From RFSX01 sp964591455 (GTDB lineage: Bacteria; Bacteroidota; Bacteroidia; Chitinophagales; Saprospiraceae), in contig CAZQDZ010000016.1 of NCBI GenBank assembly GCA_964591455.1, positions 1 to 64,000 of the forward strand: DNA of 64,000 nucleotides. The letters run 5' to 3'. The position numbers and the translations under genes are program-made. The notes under the pieces are model-generated. The model was not told where the DNA came from. It did not search any database and worked only from the letters and a program-made list of their open reading frames with translations. This document shows positions 1 through 9,428 of the stretch, piece after piece (within the stretch, counting starts at the first letter, position 1; every line of letters starts with the position of its first letter).

Positions 1-1714
1 TGATATAAATCCTGAAGCAAGCGAGATTTGTGATGGAGCAGACAATAACTGCGACGGGATGACTGATAATGGTGTACAATTAATTACCCAGTATAGAGAC
101 GTTGACGGTGATGGCTTCGGTAATAACAATGAAGTCTTAGAAGATTGCACACTTATAGATGGCTATGTTGAGAGAGGTGGTGATTGTGATGACAATAATA
201 ATAATGTTTACCCAGGAGGAAGAGAGGTCTGCAATGGTTTGGATAATAACTGCGACGGTGTAGTAGATAATGGACTTACTAGGCTACCACAATTTCTAGA
301 TAGAGATGGAGATGGTTATGGGAATCCGAACGAAGTGATAGAGCACTGCGAAATCCTTGATGGATACGTTCTTGTTCCAGGGGACTGTAATGATGAAGAT
401 CCTAATATAAATCCTGATGCATCAGATATCTGTGATGGATTAGACAACAACTGTAATGGAGAACAAGATGAAGTAGGATGTTTTACGGTTACGGGTATTG
501 TATGGAATGATATGAATGGTAACAGGATACAAGAAGAAGAAGAGCCAGGCATTTCTAATGTAAGAGTGAGACTTATCTTAAAAGGTAGAAGTTCTATAGT
601 ACAGAACGACATAACCGAAGCTGATGGAAGATATACATTCCATGATATACCCATTGGAGAGTATGTTATACAGATATTCAATGCCGACATCTCTGATGAA
701 AACATCATATTCACATCAGACGAAGAAATGGTGCTTGCAGATGAATCAGAGTTTTCGGAAATCGACATCCAGGTTTCTGGCGACGATGTAGAAGCAAATC
801 CAGTTTCCAGTTATCAAAGTGCAAATGTTTCAGGCTTGTATTTTGACAAAGAAACAGGAAATCCTAGAACAGGAAATCTATTCCTATACGATGTAGAAAA
901 TCCTGAAGTGCCATTATCTAGTACATTCGTATCTGATGGGTCATTCAGTTTCGATAATCTTCCAGTCGGCAAATATTACATAGAGGTAGAAAGTGATGTT
1001 GGTGAAAGCTTCCTAATCAGTGATAATCTGAACGAAAGCAGCATAGTTACTCAAAGACGTGATGCTATACAAGATATAAATATAGGTACGACAGAAATAT
1101 TTGAAGTCATGCCAGGAACTGCTACAACCATAACTGTAATTATTGCTGGAGAATCTACAGTGCTTTCGTTAGACCAAATTTCATTGATTGGAAAATGGCA
1201 AGAAGATATCAGAAGTGTCAAACTAGAATTTGAGTATTCTGAATTTGAAGAATATGACGACCTAGTATTTAAGAGAAGCAGTCATTATGGGAATGGATTT
1301 GTAGACTTAGAAATTATGGATAGTGACTTCTCCAATGTAGGGACATTCTATGACAAGAACATCACTAAGTCAGGTATATACTATTATATAATTGAAGGGA
1401 GAAGTAGAGTTGATGGTCGAATCAAAAAAAGTAATATTGCTTCTGTAGTAGTAGAAATAGATGAGACAACGACCGAGGTTAGTATAAGCCCAAATCCGGC
1501 TAGGGATTTCATAAACATCTCAATTTCTGGCAATACAGAATTTACAGATTTAATAATATATTCAACAACAGGAGAACTTGTAAATCAAATCAAATTATCA
1601 GAAGCTACTGATATGTACGAATTAAGACTTGAGAGCTATTATCCAGGGCAATACTCTCTACTATTAACCAACGGTGTAGTGTATATATCTAAAAGATTCG
1701 TGGTTATAAAATAG
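1..1714 (+). CDS. T9SS cargo protein with MopE-type metal-binding repeats (5' end missing)
   Basis: The reading frame is already open at base 2, so the gene begins before the window; about 570 residues are visible. The first ~160 visible residues carry a partial and two full copies of a cysteine-containing repeat with DxDGDGxG and CDGLDNNCDG motifs, the putative metal (calcium) binding repeat known from MopE-like surface proteins. Next comes an SdrD B-like domain beginning near VTGIVWNDMNGN (about residue 163), further beta-rich segments, and a C-terminal T9SS type A sorting domain starting near ISPNPARDF (about residue 493) and ending KRFVVIK. This predicts export through the outer membrane by T9SS with removal of the tail and attachment to the cell surface or release. 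It converges with the broken oxidoreductase gene to its right. The class is firm; the ligand or adhesive role is inference. Confidence 0.85.
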   Translation, partial: DINPEASEICDGADNNCDGMTDNGVQLITQYRDVDGDGFGNNNEVLEDCTLIDGYVERGGDCDDNNNNVYPGGREVCNGLDNNCDGVVDNGLTRLPQFLDRDGDGYGNPNEVIEHCEILDGYVLVPGDCNDEDPNINPDASDICDGLDNNCNGEQDEVGCFTVTGIVWNDMNGNRIQEEEEPGISNVRVRLILKGRSSIVQNDITEADGRYTFHDIPIGEYVIQIFNADISDENIIFTSDEEMVLADESEFSEIDIQVSGDDVEANPVSSYQSANVSGLYFDKETGNPRTGNLFLYDVENPEVPLSSTFVSDGSFSFDNLPVGKYYIEVESDVGESFLISDNLNESSIVTQRRDAIQDINIGTTEIFEVMPGTATTITVIIAGESTVLSLDQISLIGKWQEDIRSVKLEFEYSEFEEYDDLVFKRSSHYGNGFVDLEIMDSDFSNVGTFYDKNITKSGIYYYIIEGRSRVDGRIKKSNIASVVVEIDETTTEVSISPNPARDFINISISGNTEFTDLIIYSTTGELVNQIKLSEATDMYELRLESYYPGQYSLLLTNGVVYISKRFVVIK

Positions 1715-1784
1715 AAAAATAATCACATACCGACCTAGGGTTTAGCCTTAATATGCTATTTAGCATGACTATTTATTTTGTAGA

Positions 1785-3158
1785 TTAAAGAATGATACTT
1801 TCTACAGTCTCATTCTTTCTACTGGTCTCTGCTGCGAATCCCATTACATGAGATTCTATAGAGGCGCCAATATTACTAGTGAGTAATCCCTCATCTTGGT
1901 GAGCCACAGCTTGAATCCAATCACTCATTAGATTCCAATCACCACCTCCATGGCCGTCTGTTTTATTATTCCATTCCTCCACTTCACCAGTCCTGAAATC
2001 TGTCCACTTATAAGAATTCATATCACCTACAATGTCACCCATACTGCCCATGACTCTCGTACGTCGACCATGATATGAAGTAAAGGCTTCCATATTAAAA
2101 CTTGCTGTCACATCATCATCAAATAATAAATTAACAGTATAATGGTCTGGCTGATCATTATCCATCTGATACACACATCGACCAAAATTAGAATTCTTAA
2201 GATACGTCATAATGGCCTCTCCATGTTCCTCTTTATCATTCGGCAAGTCAAAATGATGTAGCCAATGTCTATTTCTATAATATATCTTCAGAGCTGAATA
2301 TGGACAGCTGGATTCTATAGCGCAACCATCAGTACATCTTGGCGTGCTTCCCTCTGGCGCATTGCCTTCATGAAACCACTTCAATGAACCAAAGGCTTGA
2401 ATCTTTCTACAAGACTTACCTATCATCCATTTCATGATGTCTAAATCATGACAAGATTTTGCAAGAATTATAGGAGCGGTCTCCACACTATTATGCCAAT
2501 TTCCTCTCACAAATGAATGGCTCATATGCACATGTTCTATCGGCTCAAAGTGCTGCATACTTACGATTTCACCTATCATACCTGTACTGATCAGTTCTTT
2601 CAGTCTAATGAAATATGGCGCATATCGCAATACGTGACATACTGCCACTACTCGTCCAGTTTATTTTGAGAGCTTGAGTATATCTCTGCATTCTTGCTCA
2701 GAAGGCGAAATAGGTTTTTCCAATAAAATATCATAGCCAAGCGCAAGTGCCTTCATGCAAGGCCCATAGTGAAGGTCATCAGGTGTTGTTATAATAATTG
2801 CGTCTGCAAATTTTTGTTTATCAAAGACTTGTTCCCAAGTCACAAACTGCTTATCAGAATCAATCTTATGTTTTTTAGCATATCTTTCTCTTCTGATACC
2901 AATAGGCTCCGCCACACCTACTATATTTAATTCTTTTGGATATTCCTTACTGTAATCACCGTACACATTTCCTCGATTACCGGCACCCAAAGTAATTGCA
3001 GTAACCGGCTTGTCTAACTTTCTTTTCTTCTTGGAATCAGGAAGTAGCATCGGTCTTCCAAATTCATCCTTTGCCCATGAAGACAAAGGCAATGCAGCTG
3101 CGCAAAATGCTAATGACAGTTGTTTTAATAAATCTCTTCTGTCTCTTCTATTCTTCAT
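1785..3158 (-). pseudogene. Gfo/Idh/MocA oxidoreductase interrupted by one in-frame TAA
   Basis: Two adjacent open segments in the same frame make one Gfo/Idh/MocA-type NAD(P)-dependent oxidoreductase. The N-terminal part (2661-3158) starts with a twin-arginine-like leader (RRDRRDLLKQLS), then a Rossmann motif GAGNRG and the family EKP motif in LLEKPIS. After ILKLSK there is a TAA (2661-2663) and the frame continues without a shift as TGRVVAVCHVLRYAP, the expected next segment, through the C-terminal substrate domain to a stop at 1785-1787. Only one codon separates this from a complete protein of about 456 residues. A sense-to-TAA point change is the simplest explanation; a base-call error or stop readthrough would look the same. 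The downstream GTG at 2646-2648 could restart translation but would lack the cofactor domain. Family call is firm; loss of function is inference. Confidence 0.85.
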
Positions 3159-3356
3159 ATCCTTAGAATTTTAATACTAGATACACAAATTATTTCAATG
3201 CACCTTGACATATGATCATTAAAAAGCTCATAAAACAGACTGCCATTCTTCAAATGAATAGCTTAGAGTAAACTGAATATAATAACATCATTAGGAAATT
3301 ACATTAAGCTTTTAAGGCAATGTGCATTATATTGGACGCAATTAAAAGTTAATTAT

Positions 3357-3971
3357 ATGAAAAGACCAGGTTGGACTACCGTTGTTGGTGTACTAATGAT
3401 TTTATTTGGTGGGTGTGGTGCTACTAATGACGTAAAGCAGATTTACACTGAAAAGCTAATGAAATTTCAAGATGAAATGGTAGTAGAAATAGACACAAAT
3501 ACTGATGCTAATACTGAGGTAGATTCTGTACAATTAGCACTACTAGAAAAATTGAGTGGTGTAGAAGGGGATACTTCAGAAGCGCCACTTACTGCAGTAG
3601 AGCATATTCAAAAAATGACCCACATTCCAGAAATGGAAATGTCAAAATTGAAATTACATGGTTATATTGGATTAGTTGTTTCTATACTTTATGCCCTTGC
3701 TGGACTTTTCTTTATCATAAAAAGAAAACATGTTCTTCCATTTGCGTTTACGATGTTAGTTGTCAGTCTTTTGTTTACTATGTATCAGTACATTGATCTT
3801 TCTCAATTTGCCGTGGCAAAACTTCTCAAAGTAGGTCTTCAATTCAGCATAGCCTTTGGAGGCTTGCTAGATATTATAATTCTGATTATTCTGGCATTTG
3901 TAGATAAGTCTTACTTTAAAGACGATGAAAGTTTTGGTGATTATTATGACAGCCAGGACTCGATAGCATAA
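3357..3971 (+). CDS. Hypothetical membrane protein
   Basis: A 204-residue protein that I do not recognise as a named family. An N-terminal hydrophobic segment (TVVGVLMILFGGCGA) is followed by a polar acidic stretch of about 75 residues (roughly 25-100), then three closely spaced hydrophobic segments at about 103-122, 127-146 and 157-182, ending in an acidic cytosol-like tail. The layout of one helix, a soluble loop and a compact three-helix block is common among small Bacteroidota membrane proteins with an N-terminal domain of unknown function. It stands alone between divergent and convergent neighbours, so it is probably monocistronic, and it ends just before a strong bidirectional terminator. 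The ATG at 3357 is preceded by an A/T-rich stretch without a Shine-Dalgarno sequence. Confidence 0.75.
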   Translation: MKRPGWTTVVGVLMILFGGCGATNDVKQIYTEKLMKFQDEMVVEIDTNTDANTEVDSVQLALLEKLSGVEGDTSEAPLTAVEHIQKMTHIPEMEMSKLKLHGYIGLVVSILYALAGLFFIIKRKHVLPFAFTMLVVSLLFTMYQYIDLSQFAVAKLLKVGLQFSIAFGGLLDIIILIILAFVDKSYFKDDESFGDYYDSQDSIA

Positions 3972-4000
3972 TTATAGCAGTACTAAAGGAAGTATCAAAA

Positions 4001-4038
4001 AAAATAGAGGGTAACCTACGTAGGCTATCCTCTATTTT
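4001..4038. terminator. Bidirectional intrinsic terminator
   Basis: Arms AAAATAGAGG (4001-4010) and CCTCTATTTT (4029-4038) pair perfectly, extended inward by CCTA/TAGG. A and T tracts on both sides let it stop transcription from the membrane protein gene on the left and from the T9SS gene on the opposite strand. Confidence 0.85.
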
Positions 4039-4056
4039 GTAAAGCACAAGTTTCCT

Positions 4057-6444
4057 TTAATTTGTTTTTATAAGTTTGATTCTTTGGGAAACTCTTTCTG
4101 TATCAGAAAATTGTATGAAATAGATTCCATTACTCAATGACTTTCCTATAGCCATCGTACTTTGTCCATCCAAATATCGTCTTGCTATTAGTTTACCATT
4201 CAAATCTCTCAGAATCATTTGAGAATTGGTAGATTGAAATTCGGATGGAATTTCTATAGTAAAATAATCTGAGGCCGGATTAGGGTACGCTTTGAAATTC
4301 GCACTGATGACTTCTTCTACACTCGTCTCAGGATTATCAAAAATCCTCCAGTTATCAAATCCTCCCTCTACTATAAAATCCAAATCGGTATTCTGCATAA
4401 ATACATTCATCGTCATACTTGACGTAATAGGAATAAAATCTTCCAAGGCATATTCACGAGATTGCATCCAATCGAATGTCAAATCATTAATCCCCAATAA
4501 TAAGGTATCTATGAATTCTACTTGTTCTCCATTATCCACACAAATAAAAAGCGGTGAATCTGCCCGAGTTAGATTCTGATCAAATCCAAACTGCCAGAAA
4601 TCAAAGGTCATTACTGGTCTTTCCATACTAGACACATCAAATTCAGGAGAAGTTAAATTTGCCTCACCTATAAGCCGACCTCCAAAAAGATCCGTCTGAG
4701 TTCCTGTCACAAATGCCCTCAGGCCTTCATCGTTATTACTATCCCCTTCTGGCGCTATATTAAATGGAAATCCTGGTGGCATCACTCCTACTGGAATAGT
4801 TCTAAACCATTCCCCCTGCATACCATTTAACGTACTAGTCCACCCGAGGTTTAATGAGAATACATCTTCATAGCCAGGCTGCAGACTTAATTCTATTGCA
4901 ATATCCACGCCTTCCTCAATAAACTCAAAATTCTCAATGAATGAATATAAATAACCCCAACTACCAATGACCATATCATACTCACCCACAATCATATCAT
5001 CTATTGCAAAATTACCCTCATCATTAGTGGTTAGCAATCTGAATTCATCACTAAAATCAAGGCGTACTTGAGCACCTTCTATGGGGATTCCTGTATCGGC
5101 GTCGACGATGTTCCCTCGTAAATTGAATCTACCTTGGGCAACTAATTGGAAATCCTCTGTAGTCAACTGACCATTTTCTAGTGTTACCATTCTTGTTTGG
5201 GTTTCATACCCAAATTTAGATACTGTCATTTCAAACTGTCCTTCAGTTACATGTCCCGATTGATACTCTCCGAGTATATTCGTAAAAGTCTCTAAAGGTG
5301 CTTCATTGATTTCTATGACAACACCATTAATCGGATTTCCTGTTTCAGCATCTGTAACAAGTCCATCTATGAGTGAAGCCCTTTTGTACGTCGGTCCTAG
5401 TATATATAATCCCTCCTGAGTATCTCCTACCAGTATAGTGCCAGAAGGGAAGAAAGGAAATGCACCCCATGCACCAGAGAATCCACCTCCAGCCTGAAGA
5501 AAAGTGTCGAAATTTCCAACCTCTATCATATTATCGGGCCTTGAAGCATCCACGATAATACATCCATCCGAATAGTAGGAAACAATTAGCCAATCTTCCC
5601 ATACATGTACATTATGTGGCGACACACCACTACCTAAGGTCGCAAGTGGTCTAAATTCATCTAACAACTCTATGTTCTCAGGATCAGAAATGTCATACGC
5701 TGCCACAGAAGCACCGCCCCTTTCATCAGTCGTGAATAAAACTTCTCCATTATCTGACAACCATGTATTATGTGTAAAGGCAAAAGGCGTCCTCTGCGAA
5801 GCTATAAGTGTGGGATTGGATTTATCTTCTACATCATAGATAGTAAACTGACCTAGATTTATTTCAGAACTATACAGTCTATTATCTCTGGCATACACAT
5901 CGTGAGAATACGCCAAGTCTACACTTCCTGCTAATTCTGGACTACTCGGTTCCGCTCTTAAGTCTAAAATCTGAACACCACCTTCACCGATATTGCATCC
6001 AGCTAAATAGGCAAAACCAAACTCATCTATGTATATATTATGACAACTATTTATAGTGCTTCCTGTAGACCCTTCTAGGAATAAGTTTTCCCATGTAACA
6101 CTTTCAGTCACATTGGTCATATCTACAACCAATAATCCATTCCCTGCACTTTCTGAAGTTACAAAAATAAATTCATCCCAGGTCTTAATATCTCTCCATG
6201 TTGTAGGTACTTGGTCTATAAATTGAATTTCGACTGGATTTCTTGGGTCTGTGATATCTACTATTGAGACACCACTTCGCAGGCCCATAATAGCATACTC
6301 ATCTCCATTAGGCGCAGTATATCCCCATACATCATTACCTGAAGAATTATAGCTTACTTGCGAGAGTAACTCCACATTAAGTTGACCATATGAAGTAGAC
6401 AAAAAAGAAAGGACAAAAAGAAAACTGGCTAGAATTCTCATCAT
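4057..6444 (-). CDS. Choice-of-anchor B (LVIVD-repeat) T9SS cargo protein
   Basis: A 795-residue secreted protein. The chosen ATG (6442-6444) directly precedes a signal peptide ending near STSYGQ; an upstream TTG in frame is less likely. The first ~350 residues form LVIVD-type beta-propeller repeats with phrases such as GVSIVDITDPRNP and LLVVDMTNV, the choice-of-anchor B family. Two carboxypeptidase-regulatory-like (CnaB-type) domains follow, beginning near DGLVTDAETG and RGNIVDADTG, then a beta-sandwich region and a T9SS type A sorting tail starting at YPNPASDYF. It is probably a cell-surface or released protein; no enzyme motif is seen. It shares a bidirectional terminator with the gene on the opposite strand. 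A regulatory or binding role is unknown. Confidence 0.88.
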   Translation of the reverse strand: MMRILASFLFVLSFLSTSYGQLNVELLSQVSYNSSGNDVWGYTAPNGDEYAIMGLRSGVSIVDITDPRNPVEIQFIDQVPTTWRDIKTWDEFIFVTSESAGNGLLVVDMTNVTESVTWENLFLEGSTGSTINSCHNIYIDEFGFAYLAGCNIGEGGVQILDLRAEPSSPELAGSVDLAYSHDVYARDNRLYSSEINLGQFTIYDVEDKSNPTLIASQRTPFAFTHNTWLSDNGEVLFTTDERGGASVAAYDISDPENIELLDEFRPLATLGSGVSPHNVHVWEDWLIVSYYSDGCIIVDASRPDNMIEVGNFDTFLQAGGGFSGAWGAFPFFPSGTILVGDTQEGLYILGPTYKRASLIDGLVTDAETGNPINGVVIEINEAPLETFTNILGEYQSGHVTEGQFEMTVSKFGYETQTRMVTLENGQLTTEDFQLVAQGRFNLRGNIVDADTGIPIEGAQVRLDFSDEFRLLTTNDEGNFAIDDMIVGEYDMVIGSWGYLYSFIENFEFIEEGVDIAIELSLQPGYEDVFSLNLGWTSTLNGMQGEWFRTIPVGVMPPGFPFNIAPEGDSNNDEGLRAFVTGTQTDLFGGRLIGEANLTSPEFDVSSMERPVMTFDFWQFGFDQNLTRADSPLFICVDNGEQVEFIDTLLLGINDLTFDWMQSREYALEDFIPITSSMTMNVFMQNTDLDFIVEGGFDNWRIFDNPETSVEEVISANFKAYPNPASDYFTIEIPSEFQSTNSQMILRDLNGKLIARRYLDGQSTMAIGKSLSNGIYFIQFSDTERVSQRIKLIKTN

Positions 6445-6635
6445 AATTTTTTTAATATTAAATATCAAAGTATCGTGTAGGCTCTGACAAGTTGGACTAA
6501 ATGAAAGTTAAGTGTATTTCTGGCAACAATCTATTAACTAAACTAGGTGAAAATCCAACATATCAACCTCATTCTAAAGATACAGTATATTAATGAATCC
6601 TAAGTTATGAATATGGATTAACTATACTTAGTCCG

Positions 6636-7733
6636 TTAATTTGGATTACTGAATTGGGAATCTTCTAGAAGTTCTTCATCCGTTAGCGTCAGGAGAAATG
6701 CCAATAGAGCGGCTTTGTGAGTCTCATTCAAAGCTATAGAATCTAATAAATCATCTTTATTAGGAGACGAAAATCCACCAGATATATAATGATCTAGGAC
6801 TTCTTCTAAAGTTTCGAATCTTCCATCATGCATATAGGGGGCAGTGACTGCTATGTTTCTCAATGAAGGTGTTCTGAAAAAACCATTTCGATTACTCTGT
6901 CCTGTCACACCACCCCGACCCAAATCAGGAAAATCTTCCACAGACTCGGCTTCAAACAATCCATTATTTCTGTATTCATGATCAGTAAGTAGAGGTCCGC
7001 CGTGACAGTGAAAGCACTGACCGTCTGGCAAGTCTCTGACATTATCAAAGTAAATATCAAAACCATCTTGCTGCTCATCCGTGTCAAAAACATCTACGTT
7101 AGCCATAACGCGATCAAACTTGCTTGTCCCAGTAGTCATAATTGTCCTTTCGAACTGCGATATGGCTTTCACAGCAAAATCTCTTGTTATCTCTTCACTA
7201 GACGTTATGCCAAATGCTCTCCTAAACATGCCTGGATAGGTAGGATGTCGTCTTATATCTTCTATGACGTCAGGCCATTGGTGTGCTTGTTCTACCATAT
7301 CTTCTACGGGCTCCAGAGCTTGGTCTTCCAATGAATTAGCCCTGCCGTCCCAGAAGATGCCATTTGTAAAAAATGCTGCGTCCACCAGAGACATAGAGCT
7401 TCGCCTACCTGTTGCCCCATCAACGCCAACAGACATCGGAAGGTTATCCGTAAATCCACTCGCTTGCAAGTGGCAAGTGGCACAAGCCACTGTGCTGTCT
7501 ACGCTAAGTAATGAATCATAAAATAGATGCCTTCCTAACGCTACACCATCTATAGTTGTCGGATTATCTTCTGGTATTTCCAGAATGGGAAATCCATCTG
7601 GCACTGTAAATTCATACGAAACAGGATTGTATGGAATACTAGTCAAATCGATTGCAGAGGACTCTTCCTCGCAACACGACAATGTTATGGCACACAGAAA
7701 AAGGAAAGAAAGTATTTTGGAGTAAGGTCGCAT
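6636..7733 (-). CDS. Di-heme cytochrome c peroxidase (MauG/CcpA/MbnH superfamily) lipoprotein
   Basis: A 365-residue exported protein with a lipoprotein-like leader (signal ending ITLSC, Cys at about residue 20). Two c-type heme motifs are present, CATCH near residue 84 and CFHCH near residue 240, together with the family features FTDNLP after the first heme and APYMHDGRFETLEEV near the C terminus. The family reduces peroxide or oxidises partner proteins in the periplasm. The gene follows the lipoprotein at 7761-8570 with a gap of only 27 bases on the same strand, so the two are very likely co-transcribed. In several bacteria a peroxidase of this superfamily (MbnH) modifies a partner (MbnP); that pairing suggests the partner here is its substrate, which is inference. 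Confidence 0.9.
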   Translation of the reverse strand: MRPYSKILSFLFLCAITLSCCEEESSAIDLTSIPYNPVSYEFTVPDGFPILEIPEDNPTTIDGVALGRHLFYDSLLSVDSTVACATCHLQASGFTDNLPMSVGVDGATGRRSSMSLVDAAFFTNGIFWDGRANSLEDQALEPVEDMVEQAHQWPDVIEDIRRHPTYPGMFRRAFGITSSEEITRDFAVKAISQFERTIMTTGTSKFDRVMANVDVFDTDEQQDGFDIYFDNVRDLPDGQCFHCHGGPLLTDHEYRNNGLFEAESVEDFPDLGRGGVTGQSNRNGFFRTPSLRNIAVTAPYMHDGRFETLEEVLDHYISGGFSSPNKDDLLDSIALNETHKAALLAFLLTLTDEELLEDSQFSNPN

Positions 7734-7760
7734 TCTTATCGATTTATTTTGTCAAGTTAG

Positions 7761-8570
7761 CTACTCTAGTCTTATCGCTCTGGTTATATTGTTACCTATT
7801 GTCGTTTCCATTAACTCATTTGTCTGGTTAGCCTCTATACCATCTATAACCACAGCCATATCCATTGTCATATTTACAGTCCAGGATTGGCCCAGTACTA
7901 CATTAACAGTATCTCTTACTGAGATATTGGGATTTTCTATATTTAATATGTCTAAACTTATAGTGTCTCTGTTAATGCTGTCAGCTACAGTAAGTACCAT
8001 TCTGGACTGAACTAGCGTACTTGTAGAATCTACATACATATCCTCAATCACATTGATGAAATTAGAGTCATCTGATATATCTTCAAAGGGTTTCAAACCC
8101 AAGGTTAGTCCTGGATCTAGGCCAACTCTACATGTATAAGTCAGAACCTCATTCACAAAATCAGAACGTCCTATCTGTTCCAATCTGTCAGAAGAAGAAA
8201 GAATCAGATAATTATCTCGGACAAGAGGCTGCTCATTTCTAATTGTATCTGTAAGAAATAACATTTCACTCCCTGTCATAAAACTAAATTCAGAGAATGA
8301 CAGCTGAATAGAATTAATCATCAAGGTATCGCCTGATTCCATTAAGATGGTATCACCAAAACTAAAATCGGTCGTATCAAATACATAAGATATGTTCAAG
8401 AAGGCTGAAGGAAGAACGCAGCAAGAATCACATTCATCTACAGCATCAAAATCAAAGTTCTCTGCCCTAGTATCCAAACAACCCGGTTCCCTTACTTCAC
8501 ATGAGGTATGGAGTAAAAGAATAAAAAGAACACTTGAAAGAAAAAAAGAAATTCCTAATCTGAAAGTCAT
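7761..8570 (-). CDS. Lipoprotein, possibly a divergent MbnP-like partner of the di-heme peroxidase
   Basis: A 269-residue lipoprotein: signal peptide ending LLLHTSC with lipid Cys at about 24. A short cysteine-rich segment (GCLDTRAENFDFDAVDECD, then SCC) resembles the calcium-binding-like GCxDxxAxNY motif seen in many Bacteroidota surface proteins. The rest is beta-rich. Its order of segments (strand after the linker, then a central LTLGLKPF region, then a C-terminal strand block ending in IGNNITRAIRLE) is reminiscent of MbnP-like copper-site proteins, but the MYWSW-type tryptophan motif I would expect is missing and the only tryptophan is in GQSWTVN. The tight linkage to the peroxidase gene supports the pairing. 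The MbnP assignment is tentative; it may be a peroxidase partner of unknown type. Confidence 0.6.
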   Translation of the reverse strand: MTFRLGISFFLSSVLFILLLHTSCEVREPGCLDTRAENFDFDAVDECDSCCVLPSAFLNISYVFDTTDFSFGDTILMESGDTLMINSIQLSFSEFSFMTGSEMLFLTDTIRNEQPLVRDNYLILSSSDRLEQIGRSDFVNEVLTYTCRVGLDPGLTLGLKPFEDISDDSNFINVIEDMYVDSTSTLVQSRMVLTVADSINRDTISLDILNIENPNISVRDTVNVVLGQSWTVNMTMDMAVVIDGIEANQTNELMETTIGNNITRAIRLE

Positions 8571-8581
8571 GTTATCTATAA

Positions 8582-9400
8582 TTAGATAGGATCGCCTGAC
8601 ACAAGATTTTTGACAATTTGCTTAACCTGTGCTGAGAAGTCTTTTTCTAGTATCCAGTTATAATATTGCTTGTCATTCTTCAGAATCTCAGCAGCATTCT
8701 TACCGACATACTTTCCAAAATTGAATACAACTTCTCCTTTGTTATTGTACTTAAATCTTTGAGTGGCGTCTACTACATTTTTATTAAGTGTAAAACGACT
8801 TAAGGCTGCCACATTATTTTTGATAGGGCTCTCAAATGTGAATCCATCACCATCCATGTAGTCTACACCGTCATATCTATCCATTTGACCCTGCAGCACT
8901 TCTACTGTAGCTCTCACATCTGCAAGTGCATCATGCGCATTCTCGATATGTTTGTTACAATATAATTTATAGGCTGCTGAAAGCGTCCGAGGCTCCATCT
9001 TGTAGAATATCTTCTGGACATCTACGGTTCTCCTGCCTTTCATTTCTAGAGTGATGCCAGAACGATGCAACTCCTCCATGAGCATAGGGATATCAAAGCG
9101 GTCAGAATTGTATCCTGCTAAATCTGCGTCTCCTACGAAGTCCATTACTTTGTTAGCAATCTGTGGGAAGGTAGGTTTACTAGCGACCATTGCAGCAGAA
9201 ATGCCATGTACAGCAAAAGCCTCTTCTGAGATGAGAACAGGACCAGGGTTGATTAGCATTTCTAACTCTTCAGCCTCAGTTTGACCTGGACTATATTTTA
9301 TCATTGCTAGCTGGACAATTCTATCCTTTATTACATTTAATCCTGTGGCTTCTATATCAAAAAATACAATATCCTTATCTAAATTAAGTCTCAAACTCAT
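8582..9400 (-). CDS. DEDDh 3'-5' exonuclease (DnaQ/epsilon-like) with C-terminal DUF3820-like domain
   Basis: A 272-residue protein when started at the ATG 9398-9400; a TTG start six codons upstream is possible but less likely. The exonuclease I motif is FFDIEATGL (D15, E17), exonuclease II lies in GYNSDRFDIPML, and exonuclease III is HDALADV (H156, D161), so all catalytic residues of a DEDDh nuclease are present. The last ~90 residues contain FNFGKYVGKNAAEIL and a YYNWIL motif, resembling the small DUF3820 domain often fused to such exonucleases. Likely roles are proofreading or DNA/RNA end trimming in the cytoplasm. The gene lies 11 bases downstream of the lipoprotein gene's start on the same strand and follows the TerC gene, so it may be part of a minus-strand run. 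Confidence 0.9.
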   Translation of the reverse strand: MSLRLNLDKDIVFFDIEATGLNVIKDRIVQLAMIKYSPGQTEAEELEMLINPGPVLISEEAFAVHGISAAMVASKPTFPQIANKVMDFVGDADLAGYNSDRFDIPMLMEELHRSGITLEMKGRRTVDVQKIFYKMEPRTLSAAYKLYCNKHIENAHDALADVRATVEVLQGQMDRYDGVDYMDGDGFTFESPIKNNVAALSRFTLNKNVVDATQRFKYNNKGEVVFNFGKYVGKNAAEILKNDKQYYNWILEKDFSAQVKQIVKNLVSGDPI

Positions 9401-9428
9401 AATCTGATTTATTGACAATCTGGAGGCT

